Of a stretch of 46,198 bases of DNA, positions 32,321 through 39,722 are shown in pieces. Origin of the DNA: Cyanobacteria bacterium CYA (GTDB lineage Bacteria; Planctomycetota; Phycisphaerae; Phycisphaerales; UBA1924); assembly GCA_008363215.1 (NCBI GenBank), contig RHKP01000029.1, forward strand, positions 1-46,198. The letters run 5' to 3'. The notes under the pieces are model-generated. The model was not told the DNA's origin and ran no database searches. It was given only the letters and a program-made list of their open reading frames with translations. A program made the position numbers and the translations under genes. The first letter of the stretch is position 1. Every line of letters starts with the position of its first letter.

Positions 32321-33139
32321 ATGATCTCCCGCAAGACAACCCAGATCGCCTGCTCGCTCCTCATCACCCATTCGGCCGGCCTGTGCGCCGCCTCGCCCAC
32401 GCTGCTCATCAGCCAGGGTACCACCATGTACCGCTACCACAACGGCAGCGTCCAGAGTTACACCGTTTCCGACGTTATCAACGGCATGACCAACGTGCCC
32501 ATGGGCGTCACGGTCGGAAACATGAACGGCGGCGCCAGCAACGGCGACATCCTGGCCCTCGGCGGCACCGCAGTCTATCGCGTGGACAATGCGCTCGGTA
32601 ACCCCGTGCTCACCCAGATCGGCGTGCGCGGCGGGCCCAACGCCTCACCGGTGTTCGTGGGCAACCGCCTCTTCGGCATCGCCGGTGTTCTGCCGCACGG
32701 CTCAACGCTCGTCGAGTGGGATTCCAACTTCAACCAGATCAACGCCTGGGCCACCGGTGTCTTCGGAGGCCCCGGCGGAATCGTCGCCGTCCCCGGCACC
32801 ACCGATGAGTTCTACTACTCCGAGTTCATCACCGACGCCATCTGGCACTACAAGATCGGCAACGCCACCTCCACCTTCGTCTGCTCCACGCCCAACAACG
32901 ACTACGTCGGGCTTGAGATGGTCGGCAACACCATCTACGCCACCTACGCGCTACCGGGCACCGGGCAGTTTGTCCTCGGCACGCAGGCGCTCAACGGCAC
33001 GTTTACGCAACTGGCCGTGCTCGATTCCTACCACACCGGCATCACCGGGCTGGCGCGCATCATCCCGGCACCGGCCCCTGTAGCCGGCCTGGCCCTCGGC
33101 GGGATGCTCTCCCTCAGGCGGCGTCGCTGCGGCGCGTAA
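32321..33139 (+). CDS. Secreted beta-propeller-like protein with PAPG-type CTERM tail
   Basis: The 272-residue product has a signal peptide (TTQIACSLLITHSAGLCAA), then repeating beta motifs of the form YRYHNGSVQSYTVSDVI, GTAVYRVDNALGNP, STLVEWDSNFNQINAWATG and AIWHYKIGNATSTFV. These read as blades of a propeller of the kind found in planctomycete surface proteins. It ends IIPAPAPVAGLALGGMLSL-RRRRCGA, a PEP-CTERM-type sorting tail with PAPAP in place of PEP. A Cys follows the Arg cluster. AAGGAA lies upstream of the ATG with somewhat long spacing. Downstream, 33140-33437 holds no gene. Confidence 0.8.
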   Translation: MISRKTTQIACSLLITHSAGLCAASPTLLISQGTTMYRYHNGSVQSYTVSDVINGMTNVPMGVTVGNMNGGASNGDILALGGTAVYRVDNALGNPVLTQIGVRGGPNASPVFVGNRLFGIAGVLPHGSTLVEWDSNFNQINAWATGVFGGPGGIVAVPGTTDEFYYSEFITDAIWHYKIGNATSTFVCSTPNNDYVGLEMVGNTIYATYALPGTGQFVLGTQALNGTFTQLAVLDSYHTGITGLARIIPAPAPVAGLALGGMLSLRRRRCGA

Positions 33140-33290
33140 GCCGTTCGCTCGTGCGTGCGCGGGCGGTTTGCATGAAAGCGCGACCCCGGAACTCGTGCCC
33201 GCTTCGTTGCCCTCAAAGGTCAGTCTCCTGTGCGACTCCACGAGCCGCAACGCCCGCGCCTGCCGTCCCACTGTTCACGGGTCGCTCGCG

Positions 33291-33390
33291 GGGGGAACTT
33301 CGGTCTACCCTGAGCGGTCGAGCCACCCCGCCGGCCCGCGGGCGGGAGAACTTCGGCCGACCTCGGAGCGGCCGACCCGTCCCGCCCTTT
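33291..33390. repeat. 53-bp degenerate duplication with internal palindromes
   Basis: GAACTTCGG occurs at 33295-33303 and again at 33348-33356, and the bases that follow are alike in both (CGG-YCYACC-GAGCGG-YCG, then CCACCCC or CCGTCCC, then GCC). Each copy contains a small inverted repeat around CGGCC..GGCCG. It lies just before the ribosome binding site of the DinB-like gene and looks like intergenic repeat DNA. Confidence 0.5.
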
Positions 33391-33437
33391 CCCGCGTACC
33401 ATCCCGCGTTCAGATCCGAGCCCTTCAAGGAGCACTG

Positions 33438-33956
33438 ATGAAGAGCATCACGGCAGTGGCTGAGCAGGCCGACTTCATCCTGGCCCAGTGTGCCGCCCTG
33501 ATCGACTGCGTCCCCGCCGGCGCTTTTGCCCGCGAGTCGCAGCGCGTCCGTGGCGGCACCATCGGGAAGCACGTCCGCCACACGCTCGACCACTACCGGG
33601 CCCTGCTTGAGGGCTTCGACGCAGCCACCACCGTCGATTACGACCACCGCGAGCGCAACGTCCCCATCGAGAGCGACCAGGACGCCGCCAAACAGGCGGT
33701 CGCGCTCATCCGTAGCCGCATCGGGAATCTGGACGAGAAGGCGTTGCGCAGGGAGATCCGCATCTGCGTGATGCTGGCCGGCGACGGAGCCGAGACCGAA
33801 CTGGATTCGACGCTGGGGCGCGAACTGGCGTTTGCGAGTCATCACGCGATCCACCACAACGCCCTGATCAAGGCCATCGCGCTCGAGTTCGGGGTCGCGA
33901 CGCCCCCGGAGTTTGGGATGGCGCCGTCGACGCTCAACTTCCAGGGACAGGCCTGA
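33438..33956 (+). CDS. DinB-like four-helix protein
   Basis: The 172-residue product has the spacing of metal-binding histidines seen in DinB/YfiT-like proteins: GKHVRHTLDHYRALLEGF (His48, His52) and FASHHAIHHNALI (His135/136 and His139/140). DinB-superfamily proteins are metal-dependent helical-bundle enzymes, some using bacillithiol or mycothiol; many are unassigned. AAGGAG precedes the ATG at 33438 and excludes a long open frame upstream through repeat DNA. The next gene starts four bases after the stop, so the two form an operon. Confidence 0.82.
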   Translation: MKSITAVAEQADFILAQCAALIDCVPAGAFARESQRVRGGTIGKHVRHTLDHYRALLEGFDAATTVDYDHRERNVPIESDQDAAKQAVALIRSRIGNLDEKALRREIRICVMLAGDGAETELDSTLGRELAFASHHAIHHNALIKAIALEFGVATPPEFGMAPSTLNFQGQA

Positions 33957-33960
33957 CCCC

Positions 33961-34707
33961 GTGTGCACGGTCTCGGTCATCGCAGTGGCCGGCGGGTACC
34001 GGCTGATCTCCAATCGCGATGAGCAGCGGTCGCGTCCGGCCGCTGAGTTTCCGTTTCGCTGGGGACGCCACGGGATCGGGCCGTTCGATCCCGGGGGTGG
34101 CGGAACGTGGATCGCCAGCCGTCCCGGGCTGACGCTGTGCCTGCTGAACTACAACCTGGTCGCCAAGCCGGGGGCGCCGCCGCGGGCGATCTCACGCGGG
34201 CGGATCATCCCGCTGCTGATCGACCGAGAGGGGCTGGATGAAGTCCGCTCGGGGCTGGAGCATCTTGAACTGGTGCGGTACGCCCCGTTCCGGCTCGTGG
34301 CGGCCTGGCACGGAGCCGATACGCGCGTGGCTGAGGCCCGGTGGGAGGGAACGCGGCTGAACTGGATCGAGCACGAGCGGCTGCCGGCGGTGTTCGTCAG
34401 TTCGGGGCTGGGCGATGCGGAGGTGGCCGACCGGGTACCTCTGTTCGAGCAGATGGTGGTGGGGGCGTGCCCGTCCGGGGGCGGGGGCGGGGGCGGGGGG
34501 ATGCGGGGCATGTGGGTCGCCCAGGACGCTTTTCACCAGCATCGCTGGCCGGAACGCCTGCACCAGAGCGTGCTGATGGCGCGTCCCGACGCCCGCACGG
34601 TGAGCGTGACGGAAGTGGTTGACACCGACATGGGGCTGGAGATGCGATACTGCCCGGTCAGCGAGAGCGGGCAGATCGCCGAGCCGGTCCTGCACGAGGC
34701 GCGCTGA
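33961..34707 (+). CDS. NRDE-family (TANGO2-like) protein
   Basis: The 248-residue product begins, with GTG, MCTVSVIAVAGGYRLISNRDEQ. Cys2 would be the N-terminal nucleophile of an Ntn-type hydrolase after Met removal, and NRDE (18-21) is the family signature. Eukaryotic TANGO2 is linked to Golgi organisation and heme handling; bacterial members have no firm role. A Gly-rich stretch of eight glycines (CPSGGGGGGGGMRG) is encoded by a G-rich run at 34476-34500 and may be prone to slippage. The start is fixed by the required Cys2, four bases after the DinB-like gene. Upstream in-frame starts inside that gene are rejected. Confidence 0.88.
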   Translation: MCTVSVIAVAGGYRLISNRDEQRSRPAAEFPFRWGRHGIGPFDPGGGGTWIASRPGLTLCLLNYNLVAKPGAPPRAISRGRIIPLLIDREGLDEVRSGLEHLELVRYAPFRLVAAWHGADTRVAEARWEGTRLNWIEHERLPAVFVSSGLGDAEVADRVPLFEQMVVGACPSGGGGGGGGMRGMWVAQDAFHQHRWPERLHQSVLMARPDARTVSVTEVVDTDMGLEMRYCPVSESGQIAEPVLHEAR

Positions 34708-34748
34708 GCGCCCCGCTCGACACCCACGCCTCCTACACTTGAAGCCCT

Positions 34749-36176
34749 ATGGACAGCATCCTCGACGCCCTCCAGTCCATCGTCACCAGCCAACTCTTCG
34801 TCAGCATCCTCGTGATGCTGATCGTGGCCAACGCCATGCTGTTGGCCACTGCCTATCTGATCTACCTCGAGCGCAAGATTTCCGCGTACATCCAGGACCG
34901 GCTGGGCCCCAACCGGACGGGTTTTGACTTCGGTCAGCCGGCGCTGGCGTTCCTGAAGGGTAAACTGGGGCTGGGGCAGCCCCTGGCCGACGGACTCAAG
35001 TTCCTGCTCAAAGAGGACTACACGCCCGGCAAGGTGGACAAGGTGCTCTTCACGCTGGCGCCGATGCTCAGCATCGCCCCGGCGCTGATCGGCTTTGTCA
35101 TCATCCCCTGGGGGGGCATGTGGGAGTTCCCGCCCGTCTCCGAGTGGGCCCTGTTTGATATTCCCGTGATCGGCTGGGTGCTGCGATCGCTCTGGCTGGA
35201 AGACCTGGCGATTTGGGCGATGGGGTCCGAGAGCGGCGGCATCGTCCACGTCACCGGCGCCTACGTCCACGTCGGCATCATCTACCTTCTTGCGGTTGCG
35301 TCGGTCGGTGTGTACGGCATCACGCTCGGCGGCTGGGCGAGCAACAACAAGTACTCGTTTCTCGGCGGACTGCGCTGCACCGCACAGATGATCAGTTACG
35401 AAATCCCGCTTGGCCTGAGCCTGCTCAGCGTGCTGCTGCTCACCGGCTCGGTCATGCCGCAGAGCATCATCGACTACCAGATGGAGCACGGGTGGCTGTT
35501 CATGAGCCAGCCGATCGCGTGCATTCTGTTCTTCACCTGTGCGCTGGCCGAGGCGAACCGCGCGCCCTTCGACAACGCCGAGGCCGAGCAGGAACTCGTC
35601 GGCGGGTACCACACCGAGTACTCGTCGATGCGTTTTGCCATGTTCTTCCTGGCCGAGTACAGCCACATGATCACCGCCAGCGCGTTCTTCGCCCTGCTCT
35701 TCCTGGGCGGATACCACCTGCCATTCATCGGGCTGACCGACCCGGCGAGCACTACGTTCCTGGCGGCCGTGGTCAAGTGCCTGGTCTTCGGCCTCAAGAT
35801 CTTCCTGCTCATCAGTTTCATGATGGTGGTCCGCTGGACACTGCCTCGCCTGCGATACGACCAGGTGATGATGCTCGGATGGCAGAGCCTGATTCCGATC
35901 GCGCTGGCCGTGGTCGTGCTGACCAGCGTCATGGTCTACCTCGGTCAGACCGGGCTGGTCCCGATGCTCATCGCCAACGGCGCGCTGGTCGTGGTGATTC
36001 TGGCGATCGAGCCGATGCTCCGTGCCTGGCTGGGCAGCCCGACCAGGAACCGCAGGATCGCCCTCTACGGCTCGCGCTTCAACCCCGTCCCCGGCGAGGT
36101 GGTCAGCACACGCCCGACGGACCCGATGGCCCTGGAGGACCGCCCGGTGCAGGGCACGCGACCTGTAGCGGGGTGA
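34749..36176 (+). CDS. nuoH: NADH-quinone oxidoreductase subunit H (isolated)
   Basis: NuoH is the membrane subunit that joins the hydrophilic arm of complex I to the proton-pumping arm and forms much of the quinone site. The 475-residue product has the diagnostic LIYLERKISAYIQDRLGPNRTG near residues 38-59 and ALAEANRAPFDNAEAEQELVGGYHTEYSSMRFAMFFLAEY further on, with about eight to nine helices. It is longer than the E. coli subunit (325 residues), mainly through an insert after residue 100 (MWEFPPVSEWALFDIP) and a C-terminal tail. No other nuo gene is within the window on either side, which is unusual because nuoH normally sits in a 13-14-gene operon. A membrane-bound hydrogenase subunit is the alternative, but the NRAPFD...HTEYS motif favours NuoH. 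Confidence 0.93.
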   Translation: MDSILDALQSIVTSQLFVSILVMLIVANAMLLATAYLIYLERKISAYIQDRLGPNRTGFDFGQPALAFLKGKLGLGQPLADGLKFLLKEDYTPGKVDKVLFTLAPMLSIAPALIGFVIIPWGGMWEFPPVSEWALFDIPVIGWVLRSLWLEDLAIWAMGSESGGIVHVTGAYVHVGIIYLLAVASVGVYGITLGGWASNNKYSFLGGLRCTAQMISYEIPLGLSLLSVLLLTGSVMPQSIIDYQMEHGWLFMSQPIACILFFTCALAEANRAPFDNAEAEQELVGGYHTEYSSMRFAMFFLAEYSHMITASAFFALLFLGGYHLPFIGLTDPASTTFLAAVVKCLVFGLKIFLLISFMMVVRWTLPRLRYDQVMMLGWQSLIPIALAVVVLTSVMVYLGQTGLVPMLIANGALVVVILAIEPMLRAWLGSPTRNRRIALYGSRFNPVPGEVVSTRPTDPMALEDRPVQGTRPVAG

Positions 36177-36355
36177 ACGCAAGGTTCGTGCTCACACCTG
36201 GACGCCGGAGAAGTCCGCGTCTTCGGGCACCACCCCGGTTGGATCGGACCATTCGGCGGGGGAAGGTGGTTGCAAGCCGGACCTGTGTTCAAGGACTTCA
36301 CAAAGGTCCAGCGTTCCACAAAGCACGAGGTTCAAGCCGCCGCGGACTGACTCGC

Positions 36356-36988
36356 CTACCCGTGCCTGGTCCCATCCGCCGGATTGGTGAAGTGCTTCTC
36401 CTGGATCGGGACCACCTTCTCGAGCACGTGTTGCAGCACGGCCGCGGGCGAACCGATCGCGTCGACCTCGGCGATGACGTCCTTCGGGTAGCAGTCGAGC
36501 ACGGGCCGGGTCTCGGCTTCATAGACCTCCCAGCGGCGCCGGATGACCGACTCCTTGGCGTCGTCGGCGCGGTTCTCCTTCAGCGCGCGACGTTGCAGGC
36601 GCTCGATCATCTTCTCCTTGTCGCGGCAGACCAGGTGGATGATCTGCAGGACGTCGATGTGCTCGCGCATGAGATCGGCCTGGTTGGCATTGCGAGGGAT
36701 CCCGTCGAGGATCAGCAGATCATCGTGCGGCTTGTAGATGCTCAGCGTGGTCTGGGCATGGATGTTCTGTGCCCACATCCGGACAGTCACTTCGTCGGGG
36801 ACCAGTTCCCCGCGTGAGGAGTACTCGCGGAAGATGCGCCCCAGTTGCGAGTTGATGTCCATGCTGCGGAACACGTCGCCGCAGGACAGGTGGAAGAACC
36901 CCGGAATCTGCCCGAGGATCTTGCCCTGTGTGCCCTTGCCCGCCCCGGGCGCGCCGAAGAGAAGGACGGTCTGGAATCGCTTGCTCAT
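36356..36988 (-). CDS. adk: Adenylate kinase-like nucleoside monophosphate kinase
   Basis: The 210-residue product catalyses, by family, ATP + AMP to 2 ADP. The P-loop is GAPGAGKGT (12-20), the AMP-binding region is HLSCGDVFRSM, and DGIPRN replaces the usual DGFPR. A short LID is implied by KENRADDAKESVIRRRWEVY without zinc cysteines. The Ile in DGIPRN and the region around it are less typical, so a related NMP specificity is possible. GGAGG lies just upstream of the ATG. It lies alone, convergent with nuoH. The 179 bases between the two (36177-36355) hold no gene that I can support. Confidence 0.88.
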   Translation of the reverse strand: MSKRFQTVLLFGAPGAGKGTQGKILGQIPGFFHLSCGDVFRSMDINSQLGRIFREYSSRGELVPDEVTVRMWAQNIHAQTTLSIYKPHDDLLILDGIPRNANQADLMREHIDVLQIIHLVCRDKEKMIERLQRRALKENRADDAKESVIRRRWEVYEAETRPVLDCYPKDVIAEVDAIGSPAAVLQHVLEKVVPIQEKHFTNPADGTRHG

Positions 36989-37135
36989 AGGGCCTCCTTG
37001 AAGAACGGCACGTCCAGTTCGAGGTTATTCCCAACCCCGCGTCCGGGCAATCTTTCCCGGGTCTGATCGCCGCGGGGTCCGGTTTCTTCGGCCGTCCGGG
37101 TCGCGGCGGATGATCTTCCGGTGGGCTGCACGCGC

Positions 37136-37167
37136 AAGAAGAAGGGCCGACCCGGCGGGCCGACCCT
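37136..37167 (-). terminator. Rho-independent terminator of fusA
   Basis: On the minus strand an 11-bp stem with two G-T wobbles (AGGGTCGGCCC, GCC tip, GGGTCGGCCCT) is followed by TTCTTCTT. It lies 28-60 bases after the fusA stop. Confidence 0.6.
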
Positions 37168-37195
37168 CCATGCCTGACCTTTCAGATGGCAGCGA

Positions 37196-39313
37196 TCACG
37201 CGCCCGCCTCGATGACCTCGCGCTGGAGGCTGGCCGGCATCGGAGCGTACTTCTGGAACTCCATCACGCTGCTGGCACGCCCCTGGCTGAGCCCTCGCAG
37301 TGTCGTGGTGTACCCGAACATCTCCGACAGCGGAACCTCGGCCGTCACGATCTTGACGTTGCCGCGGTCCTCCGAGTCGTGGATCATGCCGCGACGACTC
37401 GACAGGTCACCGGTCACGTTGCCCAGGTAATCCTCCGGCGTGGTGATGACGACCTTCATGATCGGTTCGAGCAGGATGCTGCCGGCCTTGGACACCGCCT
37501 CGCGCAGCGCCAGGCGACCTGCCTGCTCGAAAGCGATCTGGCTCGAGTCCACGTCGTGGTACTTCCCGTCCACCAGCGTCACCTTGATGTTGATCAGGGG
37601 GTAGCCGGCGGTCACGCCGCTCTTGGCCGTCTGACGCACGCCGTACTCGACCGACGGAATGAACTCCTTGGGAATCGCCCCGCCGACGATGTTATTGACG
37701 AACGCGACGTTGTCGTCGAACTTGAGACCTTCCTCGGCCGCCTGCTCGGCCGTGAACGGTTCGAGGTGGATCGTGCAGTCGCCGAACTGCCCGCGGCCGC
37801 CGGACTGCTTCTTGAACAGCCCGCGGACGTACTGGGCCGAGCCGGAGATGGCCTCGCGATAGGACACACGCGGCTTGCCGACCTCGACATTGACCTTCAT
37901 GTCGCGGACGATCTTGTTGCGGATGATCTCCAGGTGCAGTTCGCCCATGCCCGAGATGATCGTCTGCCCCGTCTCGTCGTTGTACTCGCTGCGGAATGAA
38001 GGATCCTCGCGACGGATCGTCGTCAGTGCCTCGGAGAGTTTCTTCTTGTCGTCGGCCGTCTTGGGCTCGATCGACATGCTGATCACCGGCTCGGGGAAAG
38101 TCATGCGCTCGAGCACGATCGGCTTGTCGGCGTCGCACAGCGTGTCGCCCGTGATCGAGTCCTTGATGCCCACCAGCGCCACGATGTTGCCCGCGGTGAT
38201 CTCGTCGAGCGCGATGCGGTCCTTGGCGTGCATCTCGAAGATGCGGCTGGCGATCTCGCGCTTGTTGTTCACCGGGTTGAGCACGCGCGAACCCTTCTTC
38301 AGCGTGCCCGAGTAGATGCGGGCATAGGTCAGATCCCCGTGCGTGTCCGCTACGACCTTGAACACCAGCGCGCTGAACGGGGCGTTCGGGTCGCTTGGGC
38401 GGGAGAGTTTCTCGTTCGGGTCGCGCGGGTCCAGCCCTTGCACCTCAGGCACTTCCTGCGGATTGGGCAGGTAGTCGATCACGCCGTCGAGCAACCGCTG
38501 CACGCCGATGTTCTTCAGCGCCGCGCCGCAGAACACCGGGTTGCACACTCGATCGATCGTTCCCTTGCGCAGCGCCTTGCGGATGTCGTGTTCGGTGATC
38601 GAACTCTCATCTTCGAGGTAACGCTCCATCAGCGAGTCGTCAAGTTCGACCGCGTTCTCCACCAGCATGTGACGCCACTCGGCCGCCTTCTCGGCCAGGT
38701 CGTCGGGGATCGGCTTCTCGATGACCGTCGCGCCCAGGTCCGTCTGGTCGAAGAAGTAGGCCTTCATCGTCAGCAGGTTGATGATCCCCTGGAACTCGTT
38801 GCCGCGCCCGATCGGATACTGCACCGCGATCGGCTTGGCGCCCAGACGCTTGATGATCGAAAAGAAACTGAACTCAAAGTCCGCTCCCAACTTGTCCATC
38901 TTGTTGATGAAGCAGATGCGCGGAACCTTGTAGCGGTCGGCCTGGCGCCACACCGTCTCGGACTGGGCTTCCACGCCTTCCTTGCCGTCGAACACCGCCA
39001 CCGCGCCGTCGAGCACGCGCAGCGAACGCTCCACCTCGATGGTGAAGTCGACGTGCCCGGGCGTGTCGATCAGGTTGATCTTGTAATCCTTGCCCTGATG
39101 GGTCCAGGGGCAGGTGGTTGCCGCCGACTGGATGGTGATGCCGCGCTCCTGCTCTTCCTGCAGGAAGTCCATGGTCGCGGTGCCCTCGTGCACCTCGCCC
39201 AGTTTGTAGTTCTTGCCCGTGTAGAACAGGATGCGTTCGGTCACGGTCGTCTTGCCTGCGTCGATGTGAGCGCAGATGCCGATGTTGCGGATGTGGGACA
39301 GGTCAGTCGCCAT
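37196..39313 (-). CDS. fusA: Translation elongation factor G
   Basis: EF-G is the GTPase that drives ribosomal translocation and, with RRF, ribosome recycling. The 705-residue product has G1 AHIDAGKTT (15-23), the switch region QEEQERGITI, G3 DTPGHVD (83-89) and G4 NKMD. The later domains carry GQTIISGMGELHLEII and GRGQFGDCTIHLEPF and extend to the C-terminus. A GAGGA precedes the ATG at 39313 by about six bases; the open frame upstream to 39559 lacks any start signal. The gene is alone: rpsL, rpsG and tuf are not beside it. That suggests this may be one of several EF-G paralogues, which planctomycetes often have. Upstream, 39314-39722 holds only the terminator at 39621-39678 and no gene. Confidence 0.95.
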   Translation of the reverse strand: MATDLSHIRNIGICAHIDAGKTTVTERILFYTGKNYKLGEVHEGTATMDFLQEEQERGITIQSAATTCPWTHQGKDYKINLIDTPGHVDFTIEVERSLRVLDGAVAVFDGKEGVEAQSETVWRQADRYKVPRICFINKMDKLGADFEFSFFSIIKRLGAKPIAVQYPIGRGNEFQGIINLLTMKAYFFDQTDLGATVIEKPIPDDLAEKAAEWRHMLVENAVELDDSLMERYLEDESSITEHDIRKALRKGTIDRVCNPVFCGAALKNIGVQRLLDGVIDYLPNPQEVPEVQGLDPRDPNEKLSRPSDPNAPFSALVFKVVADTHGDLTYARIYSGTLKKGSRVLNPVNNKREIASRIFEMHAKDRIALDEITAGNIVALVGIKDSITGDTLCDADKPIVLERMTFPEPVISMSIEPKTADDKKKLSEALTTIRREDPSFRSEYNDETGQTIISGMGELHLEIIRNKIVRDMKVNVEVGKPRVSYREAISGSAQYVRGLFKKQSGGRGQFGDCTIHLEPFTAEQAAEEGLKFDDNVAFVNNIVGGAIPKEFIPSVEYGVRQTAKSGVTAGYPLINIKVTLVDGKYHDVDSSQIAFEQAGRLALREAVSKAGSILLEPIMKVVITTPEDYLGNVTGDLSSRRGMIHDSEDRGNVKIVTAEVPLSEMFGYTTTLRGLSQGRASSVMEFQKYAPMPASLQREVIEAGA

Positions 39314-39620
39314 GATGGTCCTCGTTCGTCGTCTCCGCCTCTCACACAGAGCCGGGCTCCGGCGGTTTTGCGTATCGTGTCGGATGATCCTCTCTGCCGG
39401 TTCCCTGAACCGGCAGATCAAGCCAGTGCGTTCAATCGGCCGATTCGCCTCGGCCTGCTCGCGCCTTGATGGAAAACGTGCGTGCGCGCCGGGCTCAGCG
39501 AAGGCCGATTTCGTCTTCCTCGTCCATGGCGCACACTCCCGGCCCTTCAGGAAAACCACCCGCCACCTGACACAATCTCAGGCGGGTTCAGCGTATACCT
39601 GCTGCGGTTGGCCTTCCGGC

Positions 39621-39678
39621 TAGAAAAAGACTAGCACCGCCCGACCCCGGATCAAGTCTGCCTCACCCCGGGGTCGGG
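39621..39678 (-). terminator. Rho-independent terminator of the rlmN operon
   Basis: On the minus strand a perfect 11-bp stem (CCCGACCCCGG / CCGGGGTCGGG, 39640-39650 with 39668-39678, 17-base loop) is followed nine bases later by TCTTTTTCT, which itself lies within a small GCTAG/CTAGC inverted repeat. It lies 45 bases after the last gene of the four-gene operon. Confidence 0.6.
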
Positions 39679-39722
39679 GGATACATCGACCGACTCTCCC
39701 CAGACCCTTTGGTTCCGGGCGC

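Noticed and set aside
36177..36355. tRNA or small RNA between nuoH and adk (GTTCAAG-like stretches)
   Set aside because: I could not fold a cloverleaf with an acceptor stem, anticodon and T-arm; no other tRNA candidate was seen in the intergenic gaps.
35213..36817. 534-codon plus-strand frame overlapping nuoH and the adenylate kinase gene
   Set aside because: It overlaps nuoH in another frame and runs antisense to the adenylate kinase gene; its composition is that of a shadow frame.
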